This document shows, piece by piece, positions 34,299 through 43,186 of a stretch of 64,000 nt of DNA. Positions within the stretch are counted from its first letter, which is position 1. Each line of letters begins with the position of its first letter. The notes beneath the pieces were generated by a model. It was not told where the DNA came from. It was given only the letters and a program-made list of their open reading frames with translations, and made no database searches. The position numbers and the translations under genes were made by a program. Origin of the DNA: JBLNDJ01 sp050261515 (GTDB lineage: Bacteria; Acidobacteriota; Terriglobia; Bryobacterales; Bryobacteraceae); contig JBLNDJ010000018.1 in assembly GCA_050261515.1 (NCBI GenBank), forward strand, positions 124,001 to 188,000. Direction: 5' to 3'.

Positions 34299-34847
34299 CT
34301 AGATCAGCTCGCGCAACTCAAGGTAGTTCGGCTGCTGCATCTGTTCGAGGTCGCGCTTCACCAGATTCAGGCCGAACACACACAGCTCGAACGCCTCCGA
34401 CAGCTTGCGGAACAGCGGCGCTTCCCGCTTGTACTCGAACTGGTCGAAGAACGAAACGATACGGTACGATTCCTTCCCCGCCTTGATGTAATCAATGAAA
34501 GCGTCGAGCCGCGCGTTGAAGCGAGGCAGGCGGGCGACGTGCTCGGGGAACAGGCCCGAGAGGAACAATGTGTAGTCGCCGATGTGCTTGCGCACCTCGC
34601 GTTCGCGATCGAACGAACGCGCCTCGAGCAGCGGGTTCGATTCGATCAGCATCTCGCCAACGTCTTCCAGGGGTTTGCCCCCGGCGTCGCGGATCTTGTA
34701 CAGGTTGTTGACGTGGACGAAATCGACGAGCAGCGCCGCGACGTACTCCGCGATATCGGAGTCGCGCAGCCGCGCGTCATCGTAGAAGCGCCGTGTCACG
34801 GCGGTCGTGAACAGCCGCCGCAACGGATGGTTGCTGCCGACCTGCAT
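34299..34847 (-). CDS. Conserved-looking cytoplasmic protein of unknown function
   Basis: The 182-residue product is helical and charged, with no signal peptide or membrane segment. Notable stretches are RRFYDDARLRDSDIAEYVAALLVDFVH, LLEARSFDREREVRKHIGDYTLFLSGLFPE and SFFDQFEYKREAPLFRKLSEAFELCVFGLNLV. It has a coherent amphipathic pattern and a proper start: GAGGGG just before ATG 34847 and a TAAAAT box 14 nt upstream of the ATG. The first 71 bp overlap the 3' end of the GH42 gene in another frame. I do not recognise the family. Confidence 0.7.
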   Translation of the reverse strand: MQVGSNHPLRRLFTTAVTRRFYDDARLRDSDIAEYVAALLVDFVHVNNLYKIRDAGGKPLEDVGEMLIESNPLLEARSFDREREVRKHIGDYTLFLSGLFPEHVARLPRFNARLDAFIDYIKAGKESYRIVSFFDQFEYKREAPLFRKLSEAFELCVFGLNLVKRDLEQMQQPNYLELRELI

Positions 34848-37107
34848 GGCCCCTCGACTTCATTTTAGGGGAAAGCCGGACCACCCACACGTCCCTCGCT
34901 CCGATCCGCCGGGCCAGCACCGGAACGGGTTCGCCGGTGACGAGGTCGGTCGCCCCGTAGTCGCCCGGAATGCGCAGTTTCACCGTGACCTCGCCCGCCT
35001 GCGCCTGATGATTGAAGACGAACAGCAGCTTGTCGGAGCCGGATTCAAGCATGCGCACTTCCGCTTCCGCGCCCGTCACCTCAAACGGGCGCTCGACTCC
35101 GGCCCATTCGAGCACGCCCGTGAAGAAGCGCTGTAGCGCGGGGTCGGGCTTCGTATCGTACGCCGCCGAAAGGTACGAGCCCAGGGTGAGTGTCTTGCCG
35201 CGCCCGAACGATCCGATCACCGCGGCGGGCGCGCCGCTCCCGAAGCGCGCGGCGACTCGGCCGCCGGGCAGCACGGGCTCGAGCGTTTCCTCGTAAAGCC
35301 GGCCGGGCAGGCGGTCGCCCTGCTTCAGGCCCGGGATCTCGCCCCCGGCCCAGATCAGGTCCGGCCGCCGTACGGTCTGGACAGCGGTCTCGCGGCAATT
35401 CATCGCGCGGTGCAGCCCGAGGCCGGGGATCGTCGGGGACGCCCAGCCGCGCTCGTTGTTCCACCCGGCGCGCGCTTCGGCGACCAGCGCGCCGCCCGCG
35501 CGCACGTACTCGGTGAGCGCCGCGGCCGCGGCCTGCGGAATCATGAGCGGATAGGGAAGATAGATGAGCTTGTACTTCCCGGCCAGTTCCGGTCCGAGTT
35601 CGTTGACGTGGATGAAATCGATCGGGATGTTGGCCGGAAACAGCGCGCGGTAAATCCCCATCAGCGACGCCTGCTCGATGCCGCCGGCCTCGCCCTGCGG
35701 ACCTCCATACACGGCCTGTCGCTGGCGCCCGCCGACGAAGTGCACGAGCGGATTGTAGACTATGGCCGCTTGCGCCGGCGCCGGCCGCGCATCGAGGAAC
35801 AGCCGCTGGTTGCGGTCCACCACGCGCGCGATCGCGCCCGCGGTACGGCTCCGCGCGGTGAGGGTGCCGTCGAGCTGGATCAGCCCGAAGCCGCCCGATT
35901 CGTAGCCGGAGCTCATCGGATACCACGCGTATACGCAGATTCCCTTGGCGCCGCGCGAGAGCGCGCTCCAGGTCCAGATGCGCAGGTCTTCGGGCGTGAC
36001 CGTCGGACTTACGTTGAGCGCGATGGTGCCGAAGCCGCCCTGCAACTCACCGATATAGAACCCGCGCCCCTTGCCCGCGAAGCCGAACGACCGCGTGAAG
36101 TCGAGCAGTGCCGCGCGCCACGGCGTGTCGCGATCGACTCCGGCCGAGTGCTTCGGGTACATCGACGTGCCGTAGTAATCCACCTGGCGCGCCATGCTCC
36201 AATCGTCCGACTGTCCTTCCCACCACAGCGGCGAGCTGAACAGGCCGACGCCGGCGGCGTGGCTGGTTGCGATGCTCGCGGGCGCCACGCGCTTGACCGC
36301 CTCGTAGCGCGCGTGCAGGTCCTCGGCGAGCTTGTCCGCGATGAACGTCTTCCAGTCGATAAAATCCGTGTAGGAGAGGATCGTGCTCAGCCGGTTCGGC
36401 TCCACCTCATCCCAGGCAGCGTAGCTTCGATACCAGGCGCGGTTCAGCTCCTCGATCGAGCCGTACTTCTTCAGCAGCCACGCGCGGAAGCGCTTAACCG
36501 TATTCGTGCAGAAGCAGAATTCGGGATTTGCGATGTAGGTCGGCGTGGCCCAGTTGATGACGTGCGGCTCGCTCCACAGGTCCCATCCGACAAAGGCCGG
36601 GCTGCGGCGCGCCCGCTCGGCAAGCGCCGCGTAGAAGCCGAGGTCGGCCGCGCGCACGCCGGGATGGTCCATGCAATAACCGGGCGAGGACTCCGGCGTG
36701 ATGCGATCGCCGTTCGAAGATACGAACAGCGAGTCGGGGTACTTGCGGCCCACCCAGCCCGGCGCCGAATCCATGTAGACCTGAAGGATGACCTTGAGCC
36801 CTTCCTGCTCGGCTAGCTCGAGCAGCACGTCGAGCGTATCGAAGCGATACTGCTTCTCGGCGGGCTCACCGCTGGCCCAATCCATCCAGCACCGGATCGT
36901 GTTGAACCCGAGGCTCTTGATGTTCCGCAAGTCGGCGCGCCAGGTTTCCTTCTTCGCGCGCGGATCGGCCTCGAGCATCGGCGCGCGGGCCTTGCCGCCG
37001 CCATACCAGACGGCCATCGGGAAAAAGTCCGCTGTGGCGGAACTCTGGGCGGCAGGCGCGGAGGCCGCCGCGAACAACAGAAGGGCGAAGGCAGCAATGC
37101 GGTGCAC
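34777..37107 (-). CDS. Secreted GH42-like beta-galactosidase
   Basis: The 776-residue protein has a signal peptide (1-20) and a TIM barrel with GFNTIRCWMDWASGEP. The likely acid/base glutamate is Glu180 in WDLWSEPH, and the likely nucleophile is Glu354 in FYIGELQGG. The middle third (about 430-620) is a flavodoxin-like trimerisation domain as in GH42 enzymes, followed by a small beta domain. Families in this group release beta-linked galactose or arabinose from plant polysaccharides. The start is GTG 37107 with TACAAT exactly 6 nt upstream. An array of heptamer repeats separates it from the kinase gene. Confidence 0.83.
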   Translation of the reverse strand: MHRIAAFALLLFAAASAPAAQSSATADFFPMAVWYGGGKARAPMLEADPRAKKETWRADLRNIKSLGFNTIRCWMDWASGEPAEKQYRFDTLDVLLELAEQEGLKVILQVYMDSAPGWVGRKYPDSLFVSSNGDRITPESSPGYCMDHPGVRAADLGFYAALAERARRSPAFVGWDLWSEPHVINWATPTYIANPEFCFCTNTVKRFRAWLLKKYGSIEELNRAWYRSYAAWDEVEPNRLSTILSYTDFIDWKTFIADKLAEDLHARYEAVKRVAPASIATSHAAGVGLFSSPLWWEGQSDDWSMARQVDYYGTSMYPKHSAGVDRDTPWRAALLDFTRSFGFAGKGRGFYIGELQGGFGTIALNVSPTVTPEDLRIWTWSALSRGAKGICVYAWYPMSSGYESGGFGLIQLDGTLTARSRTAGAIARVVDRNQRLFLDARPAPAQAAIVYNPLVHFVGGRQRQAVYGGPQGEAGGIEQASLMGIYRALFPANIPIDFIHVNELGPELAGKYKLIYLPYPLMIPQAAAAALTEYVRAGGALVAEARAGWNNERGWASPTIPGLGLHRAMNCRETAVQTVRRPDLIWAGGEIPGLKQGDRLPGRLYEETLEPVLPGGRVAARFGSGAPAAVIGSFGRGKTLTLGSYLSAAYDTKPDPALQRFFTGVLEWAGVERPFEVTGAEAEVRMLESGSDKLLFVFNHQAQAGEVTVKLRIPGDYGATDLVTGEPVPVLARRIGARDVWVVRLSPKMKSRGHAGRQQPSVAAAVHDRRDTALLR

Positions 37108-37113
37108 GGAGGG

Positions 37114-37119
37114 ATTGTA
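37114..37119 (-). promoter_or_regulatory. -10 box 6 nt before the GH42 start
   Basis: TACAAT on the minus strand, then CCCTCC, then GTG 37107. The heptamer repeat array begins 7 bp further upstream, so it lies in the promoter region. Confidence 0.5.
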
Positions 37120-37125
37120 TCGAAA

Positions 37126-37318
37126 ATCAGAAGACAGAAGTCAGAAGTTAGAATTCAGAAGAATCCTTCCAGCTTCTGGCTCCGGCTTCTGGCTTCTGAC
37201 TTCTGACTTCTGACTTCTGACTTCTGACTTCCGGCTTCTGACTTCTGACTTCTGACTTCTGACTTCCGGCTTCTGACTTCTGGCTTCTGACTTCTGACTT
37301 CTGACTTCCAGCTTCTAC
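37126..37318. repeat. Heptamer tandem repeat array (CTTCTGA units) with inverted arm
   Basis: About 21 near-perfect CTTCTGA-type heptamers run from 37173 to 37318, with interruptions CTTCCGG at regular places. A shorter array of the complement (TCAGAAG units, 37127-37161) precedes them in the opposite direction, so the whole can fold into a hairpin. The last unit overlaps the TAG stop of the histidine kinase (37315-37317). Confidence 0.9.
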
Positions 37319-39567
37319 TTATCCAGCACCTCTCTCACCCTCCCCAATAGCACATCCGGCGTGAAGGGCTTCTGCAGAAACGTCGTCTCGTCGTCCTTCG
37401 CTCCTTGCATCAGCACGGAGTGGTCGGTGTAGCCGGACATGTAGAGAATCCGTATGCGCGGCCGCAGTTGCTTGATGCGCTCGGCGAGGTCGCGCCCGCT
37501 CATGCCGGGCATGATCATATCGGTCAGGCAGAGGTGGATCGTGCCTTTGTGCGCTTCCGACATGGTCAGCGCTTCGCGAACGTCCGCGGCTTGCAAGACG
37601 GTGTAACCGTGCGTTTCGAGCACCTCGCGCACGAGCTGGCGCAGGCCCGGTTCGTCCTCGACGAGCAGCACGGTTTCGGTGCCGGTCTTGCGTTCCGGAA
37701 GGGTGCCGTTTTCGACGCACGCGGCCACCGCGCGCTCGAGCGCCGGAAGATGGATGCGGAACGTGGTGCCGCCGCCGACCTGCGACCTCACCGTCACCTC
37801 GCCACCGGCTTGTTTCACGATGCCGTACACAGTGCTCAGCCCGAGGCCCGTTCCCTTGCCGCGGCTCTTGGTGGTGAAGAACGGCTCGAAAATCCTGCGC
37901 TGCGTTTCTTCGCTCATCCCTTTGCCGGTGTCTGTGACCGACAGCAGGACGTAGGCACCCGGCGCGATCCCATCCGGGTCCTGCTCTTTGATAGCGGCGA
38001 TTCCGGTGCTGATCGTCATCGTGCCGCCTTCCGGCATCGCATCGCGCGCGTTCACCGCGAGGTTCATGAGCACCTGCTGGAACTGGCCCTCGTCCACCTT
38101 CACCCTGGGGAGGCCTGCGTCGAGCTTCACCACCAGCTCGATGTCTTCGCCGATCAGGCGATGCAGCAGGTTGTCCATGCCGCGCACGAGCGTGTTGAGA
38201 TCGAGCACTTGCGGCGTGACGATCTGGCGGCGGCTGAAGGCGAGCAACTGGTTCGTCAGCGCCGCGGCGCTGTCGCTGGCGCGCACGATCTCCTCGACGT
38301 AGCCGCGCATCGGATGTTCCGCTTCGAAGCCGTCCAGCACCATCTGCGTGTAGCCGGTGATCACCGTCAGCAGATTGTTGAAGTCGTGCGCCACGCCGCC
38401 GGCCAGGCGCCCGATGGCCTCCATCTTCTGCGATTGCCGGAAGTCCTCTTCCAGGCGTTTGCGTCCCGTAATGTCGGCGATTACAGAGATGCCGCCGATC
38501 ACATTCCCGACGCCGTCCCGCAGAGGAGCGTTCCACAACGCGACGTTGATGAGCGCTCCGTCCCTGCGGCGGCGCTGGCGCTCGATGCCCGAGATCGTCG
38601 CGCCGCGCGCCAGGCGCGCCAGGTTCTCGTGAAAAAACTCCTCATCCTCGGGGGGGACAATGGGGAAAAATTCGCCGATCACCTCGACCGCCCGCCACCC
38701 GAAAATCTCCTCGGCGGCGCGGTTCCACGTCTTGACGTAGCCCTGAAGATCCATCGTGATGATGGCCAGCGGGCTGGTCTCGATCACGGCGCGAAGCGTC
38801 TGGTTCGCCTGGCGCAGCTCGTCCTCGGTGCGCTTGCGGTCGGTGATGTCCACGCCGGTTCCCAGGATGTACTCCGCATCGCCGCCTGCGCCGGCCACCG
38901 CAGAGCCCGACCACGCGATCAGCCGCTTGCGGCCGTCTTTGGTGATCCAGTGATTCTCGTATTGATTCGCAATCGTGCCCGCGCGGAGATCCTTCACGGC
39001 TTGCCTCGCCGCTTCGACTTCCCCGGGGACCAGGAGCGTTTCCCAGATCGACTTGTCGAGAACCTCCTCGGCGCGGTAGCCCGTGACCGCCTCGGCCGCG
39101 TGGTTGAATTCGAGGATGCGGCCGTCGCGGCCGAGCACGACCACGATGACCGACACCGTTTCGGCGATTGCGGTGGCCCAGTCGCATTCCTTCCGCAGCC
39201 TGTCGGCCGCCCGCTTCGAGTCCGTGATATCACGCATGGTGAGGACGGCGCCGAACTGCCGTCCCGACTCGTCGCGCAGAGGATTCGCCCACGCGCTGAC
39301 CCAGTTTTCTCCCGGCACGGCTTCGTTCTGAACGCGGATCTCGACGGGGCTCGCGGCTTCGCCCCGAAGCGCGCGCTTCAACGGCGTTTCGTCTCTCAAT
39401 GGAAGCAGTTGCTCGGCCGCGGCGTTCGCAAGAAGAAGCCGGCCCTGCATGTCGGTGATAACGATGCCATCGCTCGAGCTGGCGATCAGCGATTCGAGAA
39501 TCGCTCGCGCGTCGGCCGAAGAAGGAAGCACTCGAGCGTGCGCGCGTTTGCCGGGCGAAGATTGCAC
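37315..39567 (-). CDS. Hybrid sensor histidine kinase with three PAS domains and a receiver
   Basis: This 750-residue cytoplasmic kinase has three PAS domains (about 22-115, 132-245, 258-370), each closing with a PAC-like RDITDSKR, VDITDRKR or ADITGRKR. A HisKA domain follows with His394 (GGVAHDFNN), then an HATPase with Asn506 (NARDA), GKGM and GTGLGLSTVYG. A C-terminal receiver has Asp683 (LTDMIMPG) and Lys733. There is no membrane helix, so it senses something inside the cell, perhaps redox or a ligand in PAS. No partner response regulator with a DNA-binding domain is adjacent. The start is GTG 39567 with GGGGG upstream. Confidence 0.93.
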   Translation of the reverse strand: MQSSPGKRAHARVLPSSADARAILESLIASSSDGIVITDMQGRLLLANAAAEQLLPLRDETPLKRALRGEAASPVEIRVQNEAVPGENWVSAWANPLRDESGRQFGAVLTMRDITDSKRAADRLRKECDWATAIAETVSVIVVVLGRDGRILEFNHAAEAVTGYRAEEVLDKSIWETLLVPGEVEAARQAVKDLRAGTIANQYENHWITKDGRKRLIAWSGSAVAGAGGDAEYILGTGVDITDRKRTEDELRQANQTLRAVIETSPLAIITMDLQGYVKTWNRAAEEIFGWRAVEVIGEFFPIVPPEDEEFFHENLARLARGATISGIERQRRRRDGALINVALWNAPLRDGVGNVIGGISVIADITGRKRLEEDFRQSQKMEAIGRLAGGVAHDFNNLLTVITGYTQMVLDGFEAEHPMRGYVEEIVRASDSAAALTNQLLAFSRRQIVTPQVLDLNTLVRGMDNLLHRLIGEDIELVVKLDAGLPRVKVDEGQFQQVLMNLAVNARDAMPEGGTMTISTGIAAIKEQDPDGIAPGAYVLLSVTDTGKGMSEETQRRIFEPFFTTKSRGKGTGLGLSTVYGIVKQAGGEVTVRSQVGGGTTFRIHLPALERAVAACVENGTLPERKTGTETVLLVEDEPGLRQLVREVLETHGYTVLQAADVREALTMSEAHKGTIHLCLTDMIMPGMSGRDLAERIKQLRPRIRILYMSGYTDHSVLMQGAKDDETTFLQKPFTPDVLLGRVREVLDK

Positions 39568-39716
39568 CTGATCCCCCGCTATGGAACGTTCCCCTCGGTC
39601 ACGACGCTTAACGGCGCCGCCTACTCACCAGCATAGGTTACAACAGGGCCGGAAAGAATGCCATTGGTTTATGGTGTTCAGTTGAAAACGTAATCGCGGA
39701 ACTTTCTTTGCGCGAG

Positions 39717-39722
39717 TATAAT
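39717..39722 (+). promoter_or_regulatory. -10 box 6 nt before the DUF362 start
   Basis: A consensus TATAAT followed by TCGCTC and ATG 39729. A second possible start, TTG 39708, would lie upstream of the box, so the promoter argues for the ATG. Confidence 0.55.
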
Positions 39723-39728
39723 TCGCTC

Positions 39729-40862
39729 ATGCACGCGATTACCCGGCGGGATTGGATGGCAGCGTCGGCCGGCGCTGCCCTGAGTAAGGCGTTTGCCGCC
39801 GCTCCAGCCTCCACGGTCGCAATCGCGCGCTGCCGTTCATACGACCAGGCACTCGTGACCGGTCTCGCAAACGTGTTCGACCGCATCGGCGGCCTCGGAT
39901 TTGTAAAGAACAGGACGGTGGCGCTGAAACTCAACCTCACGGGCAACATTGGCCGGTTCCCCGAGCGCGCCGATCTGCCTTACCGGAATCATCCTGCCAC
40001 CGTACTCGCCGTCTGCCAGGCGCTGTCGCGCGCCGGGGCGCGGCGCATACGACTCATCGAAAGCTTCTTCCCTGCCGGCCAGGACCTGGCGTTGTGGGCG
40101 CGTTACGGGCTCGACGTCAAGGCCATCTCCAACGTGGGCTGCCGCGTCGAGTGGGAGAACACGCAGAACCTCGGTGCCGCGTCGAAGTACGTCCGGATGA
40201 AGGTGCCGTTCGGCGGCTACGTCTTTCCCTCTTACGACCTGAACCATTCGTTCGCCGACTGCGATGTGTACGCGTCGCTCTCGAAGCTGAAGAACCACTG
40301 GATCGCCGGTGTCACGATGTCGCTCAAAAACAACTTCGGCAACACGCCGTGCTCGCTCTACGGCGCCGACTGCGGCGAGAGCGGCAACGAGAATCCGCGC
40401 CAGGAGCGGGTCGCCGTCTGCCACACGGGAGAGGGCAGGCCGCCCAAGGGCGTCCCGCAGGAACTGCATCCGGATTCTCCGCGCGACCCCGGGTACCGCG
40501 TCCCCCGCGTCGTGGTGGACCTGGCTGCCGCGCGCCCCATCGATCTCGCGATCGTGGACGGCATCGAGTCGATTCGCGGCGGCGAAGGCGCGTGGAACCC
40601 CGGCGTTCAAATCATCAAGCCGGGACTGCTGATCGCGGGCCGCAACCCGGTGTGCGTCGATTCGGTGTGCACGGCCGTGATGGGCTACGACACGGGCGCC
40701 GCGCGCGGCACGAAGCCCTTTCTGCACGGCGACAACACGCTCAAACTGGCCGAGGCCGCGGGCCTGGGCACAACCGACTTGAGCCGCATCGAGGTCGCGG
40801 GACTGAGCGTCAAGCAGGCCTTGTGCGATTACGGGCCGGGGCCGATCGGGAAGACCATCTAG
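39729..40862 (+). CDS. Tat-exported DUF362 domain protein
   Basis: The 377-residue product has a Tat-like leader (ITRRDWMAASAGAALSKAFAAA) and a DUF362 core: VALKLNLTGNIG, HPATVLAVCQALSRAGARRIRLIES and SKLKNHWIAGVTMSLKNNFG. It also has LAIVDGIESIRGGEGAWNPG and a terminal GRNPVCVDSVCTAVMGYD. DUF362 proteins are often fused to iron-sulfur domains; here there is none, only the core. Biochemical function is unknown. It is convergent with the GH3 gene, overlapping by 4 bp. The start ATG 39729 is supported by a TATAAT box at leaderless spacing. Confidence 0.82.
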   Translation: MHAITRRDWMAASAGAALSKAFAAAPASTVAIARCRSYDQALVTGLANVFDRIGGLGFVKNRTVALKLNLTGNIGRFPERADLPYRNHPATVLAVCQALSRAGARRIRLIESFFPAGQDLALWARYGLDVKAISNVGCRVEWENTQNLGAASKYVRMKVPFGGYVFPSYDLNHSFADCDVYASLSKLKNHWIAGVTMSLKNNFGNTPCSLYGADCGESGNENPRQERVAVCHTGEGRPPKGVPQELHPDSPRDPGYRVPRVVVDLAAARPIDLAIVDGIESIRGGEGAWNPGVQIIKPGLLIAGRNPVCVDSVCTAVMGYDTGAARGTKPFLHGDNTLKLAEAAGLGTTDLSRIEVAGLSVKQALCDYGPGPIGKTI

Positions 40863-43174
40863 TTCCGTATTTCGAAACTGCCCTTCAGGCGGATGTCCTC
40901 GGCCGACGCGCCGATCATGACCGTGAACGTGCCGGGCTCGACCACGCGATTCAGGTTGCGGTCGAACAACGAGAGTTCCTCGGGCGTCAGCGTGAATCGC
41001 ACGGTTTGCGTTTCGCCGGGCTTCAGCGAAATTTTGCTGAACCCCTTCAGCTCCTTCGCGGGCCTCGTGACGCTGCTCAACGCGTCGTTGATGTAAAGCT
41101 GCACGACATCCTGGCCCGTGCGGCCGCCTGCGTTCGTAACGTCGGCGCTCACCGCCACCTCGCCTGCGGGGCCCGTCGCGGCCGGAGTGATTCGCAGGTT
41201 GCTGTAGTTGAACTTCGTGTAGCTGAGCCCGTAGCCGAAATCCCACAGCGGCGTGCCGGGCATGTCCACGTACGCGCGATTGAGCTCGAGCTTCGACGGT
41301 TTGAAGTTGTAGTAAACCGGAAGCTGCCCGGAGTGCCGCGGCACCGTGATCGCAAGCCGCCCGCTCGGGTTGTAGTCGCCGAACAGAATTTCGGCAACCG
41401 CCTCGCCGCCGCGCTCGCCGGGCAGCCACGCTTCGACGATCGCCGGGACGTGCTCCGCCGTCCAGCGAACCGAGAGCGGCCGTCCGTTGACCAGCACTAC
41501 CGCCACCGGCTTGCCCGTCGCCGCGACGGCTTTGATCAGGTCTTCCTGCACGCCGGTCAGGTCGAGGCTGGCCACGTCCTTGCCCTCACCGTCGGTCCCC
41601 TTGCCGCCCGCCATGCGCCGTTCGTTTTCCCCCACGACAACGACGGCAACGTCGGCCTCGCGCGCCACGCGCTGTGCTTCGGCAAACCCGCTGGTGTCGT
41701 CTCCGAGCACGTCGCACCCCTTCGCATAGAGCACCTTCGTGTTCGGCGAGACGGCCTTCCTGATGCCTTCGAGAATCGTGACGACGTGCTGGAGCACGGT
41801 CTTCGATGTGTAGTCGCCGAGCAGGTTGCGCGCGTGATCGGCGTTCGGGCCTATCACCGCGATCGAGGCGACCCGCTTTGAAAGCGGCAGCACGTTCTCG
41901 TTCTTGAGCAGCACGATGCCTTCGCGCGCCGCCTGGAGCGCCAGGTCCTGGTGTTCCGCCGCGTGCACAATGCGGGCGGCGCGCTCCGGGTCGGTGAAGC
42001 GCCTTTCGAACAGGCCCAGCCGGAACTTCTGCGTCAGAATGCGGCGCACGGCGCGGTCCACCGCGGCCATCGGGACGCGCCCTTCTTCGACGCTCTCGAT
42101 GAGCGGCATCATGTACGCGGGTTCGTAAGAGATGCCGACGTCCACGCCGGCCTCGAGAGCCATCGCACCCGCCTGCTTCTGGCCGGCCGCCGTGCGCTCG
42201 TACACGAGCGTCGAAAGTCCGCCGCCCTCGCCGAGCACGAGCCCTTCGAAGCCCAGTTCTTCGCGCAGAATGCCGGTGAGGATCTTGTGCGAGGCGTGCG
42301 CCGGAACGCCGTCTATGGCCGGATAAGTCGCCATGACGCCGAGCGCGCCGTTGCGCTTGATGCCCGCGACCCATGGCGGCAGGAACACCTCGCGCAGCAT
42401 GCGCTCGGAGATCTCCATGGCGCCGCGTTCGAGACCGCTCACGGGCTGGCTCTGGCCCGGGTAGTGGCATAGTCCGGCGACGATCTTGTCCTCCGCGTTG
42501 ACGCTGTCGCCCTGGGCGCCGCGGACGATCGACTGCGCGATGCGCGCGCACAGATACGGGTCCTCGCTGTAGCCCTCCTGGTTGCGCCCGAGCCGCGGGT
42601 CGCGGTTCGGCTCGATCACCAGCGTGAACAACTGGTGCAGCCCGGCCGAGCGCGCCTCGCGCGCCGCTGTTGCGTAGATGCGCTCCACCAGGTCCATGTT
42701 CCAAGTGCTGCCTATGCCCAGGCCTTCGGGGAAGATCGTCATGCCGGAGCACATCACGCCGTGGGTGCCTTCCTCGGTCTGGAGCAGCGGGATCTTGAGG
42801 CGCGTCTTCTCGAGCGCGATTCTCTGTAGCTCGTTGAAGTACGCCGCCTGCTCGCGCGTGCCGTTGACGAGCGCGTTGTCGGCGAGCGTGAAAAAGCCGC
42901 CGCCCGGGCCTATGTCGTCCGTATAAGTGCCCGCCGTGAATCGGCGGCAGGCTTCAAGCTTCGCCGGAATCGTTTCGCCGAGTTCCTTCAGGTACACGCA
43001 GGGCATATTCATCTGCCCCACTTTTTCCTTGAGGGTCATGCGGGCGAGCAGATCGTCGACGCGCTTCGCGATCGGCTGGCCGGGGTCGAGATACAGCGGC
43101 TCGCGCGGAGCGGTCTGCGCGAACAAAGCGGCAATCGCCACGGCAAGCGCCGCGGCGCCGGTTTGACGGTGCAT
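40859..43174 (-). CDS. Secreted GH3 glycosidase with altered active-site residues
   Basis: The 771-residue protein has a signal peptide, the GH3 N domain (RDPRLGRNQEGYSEDPYL), the alpha/beta C domain and a fibronectin III-like end (KPGETQTVRFTLTPEEL). Family members remove terminal beta-glucose or xylose from oligosaccharides. The segment that normally reads GFVVSDW, with the nucleophile Asp, reads GLVLGEGGG, so Glu316 stands in that place. The substrate-binding KHxxG motif reads CHYPG (Cys236). The rest is intact. The gene has its own TATAAT box in the 3' end of the aminotransferase gene. Confidence 0.88.
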   Translation of the reverse strand: MHRQTGAAALAVAIAALFAQTAPREPLYLDPGQPIAKRVDDLLARMTLKEKVGQMNMPCVYLKELGETIPAKLEACRRFTAGTYTDDIGPGGGFFTLADNALVNGTREQAAYFNELQRIALEKTRLKIPLLQTEEGTHGVMCSGMTIFPEGLGIGSTWNMDLVERIYATAAREARSAGLHQLFTLVIEPNRDPRLGRNQEGYSEDPYLCARIAQSIVRGAQGDSVNAEDKIVAGLCHYPGQSQPVSGLERGAMEISERMLREVFLPPWVAGIKRNGALGVMATYPAIDGVPAHASHKILTGILREELGFEGLVLGEGGGLSTLVYERTAAGQKQAGAMALEAGVDVGISYEPAYMMPLIESVEEGRVPMAAVDRAVRRILTQKFRLGLFERRFTDPERAARIVHAAEHQDLALQAAREGIVLLKNENVLPLSKRVASIAVIGPNADHARNLLGDYTSKTVLQHVVTILEGIRKAVSPNTKVLYAKGCDVLGDDTSGFAEAQRVAREADVAVVVVGENERRMAGGKGTDGEGKDVASLDLTGVQEDLIKAVAATGKPVAVVLVNGRPLSVRWTAEHVPAIVEAWLPGERGGEAVAEILFGDYNPSGRLAITVPRHSGQLPVYYNFKPSKLELNRAYVDMPGTPLWDFGYGLSYTKFNYSNLRITPAATGPAGEVAVSADVTNAGGRTGQDVVQLYINDALSSVTRPAKELKGFSKISLKPGETQTVRFTLTPEELSLFDRNLNRVVEPGTFTVMIGASAEDIRLKGSFEIRN

Positions 43175-43180
43175 GGGGCG

Positions 43181-43186
43181 ATTATA
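43181..43186 (-). promoter_or_regulatory. -10 box 6 nt before the GH3 start
   Basis: Consensus TATAAT on the minus strand, CGCCCC, then ATG 43174. Its TAA is also the stop codon of the upstream aminotransferase gene (43182-43184), so the GH3 gene can be transcribed apart from the ior operon. Confidence 0.55.

Noticed and set aside
37126..37318. CRISPR array
   Set aside because: The unit is 7 bp with no spacers and there are no cas genes; it is a simple tandem repeat.
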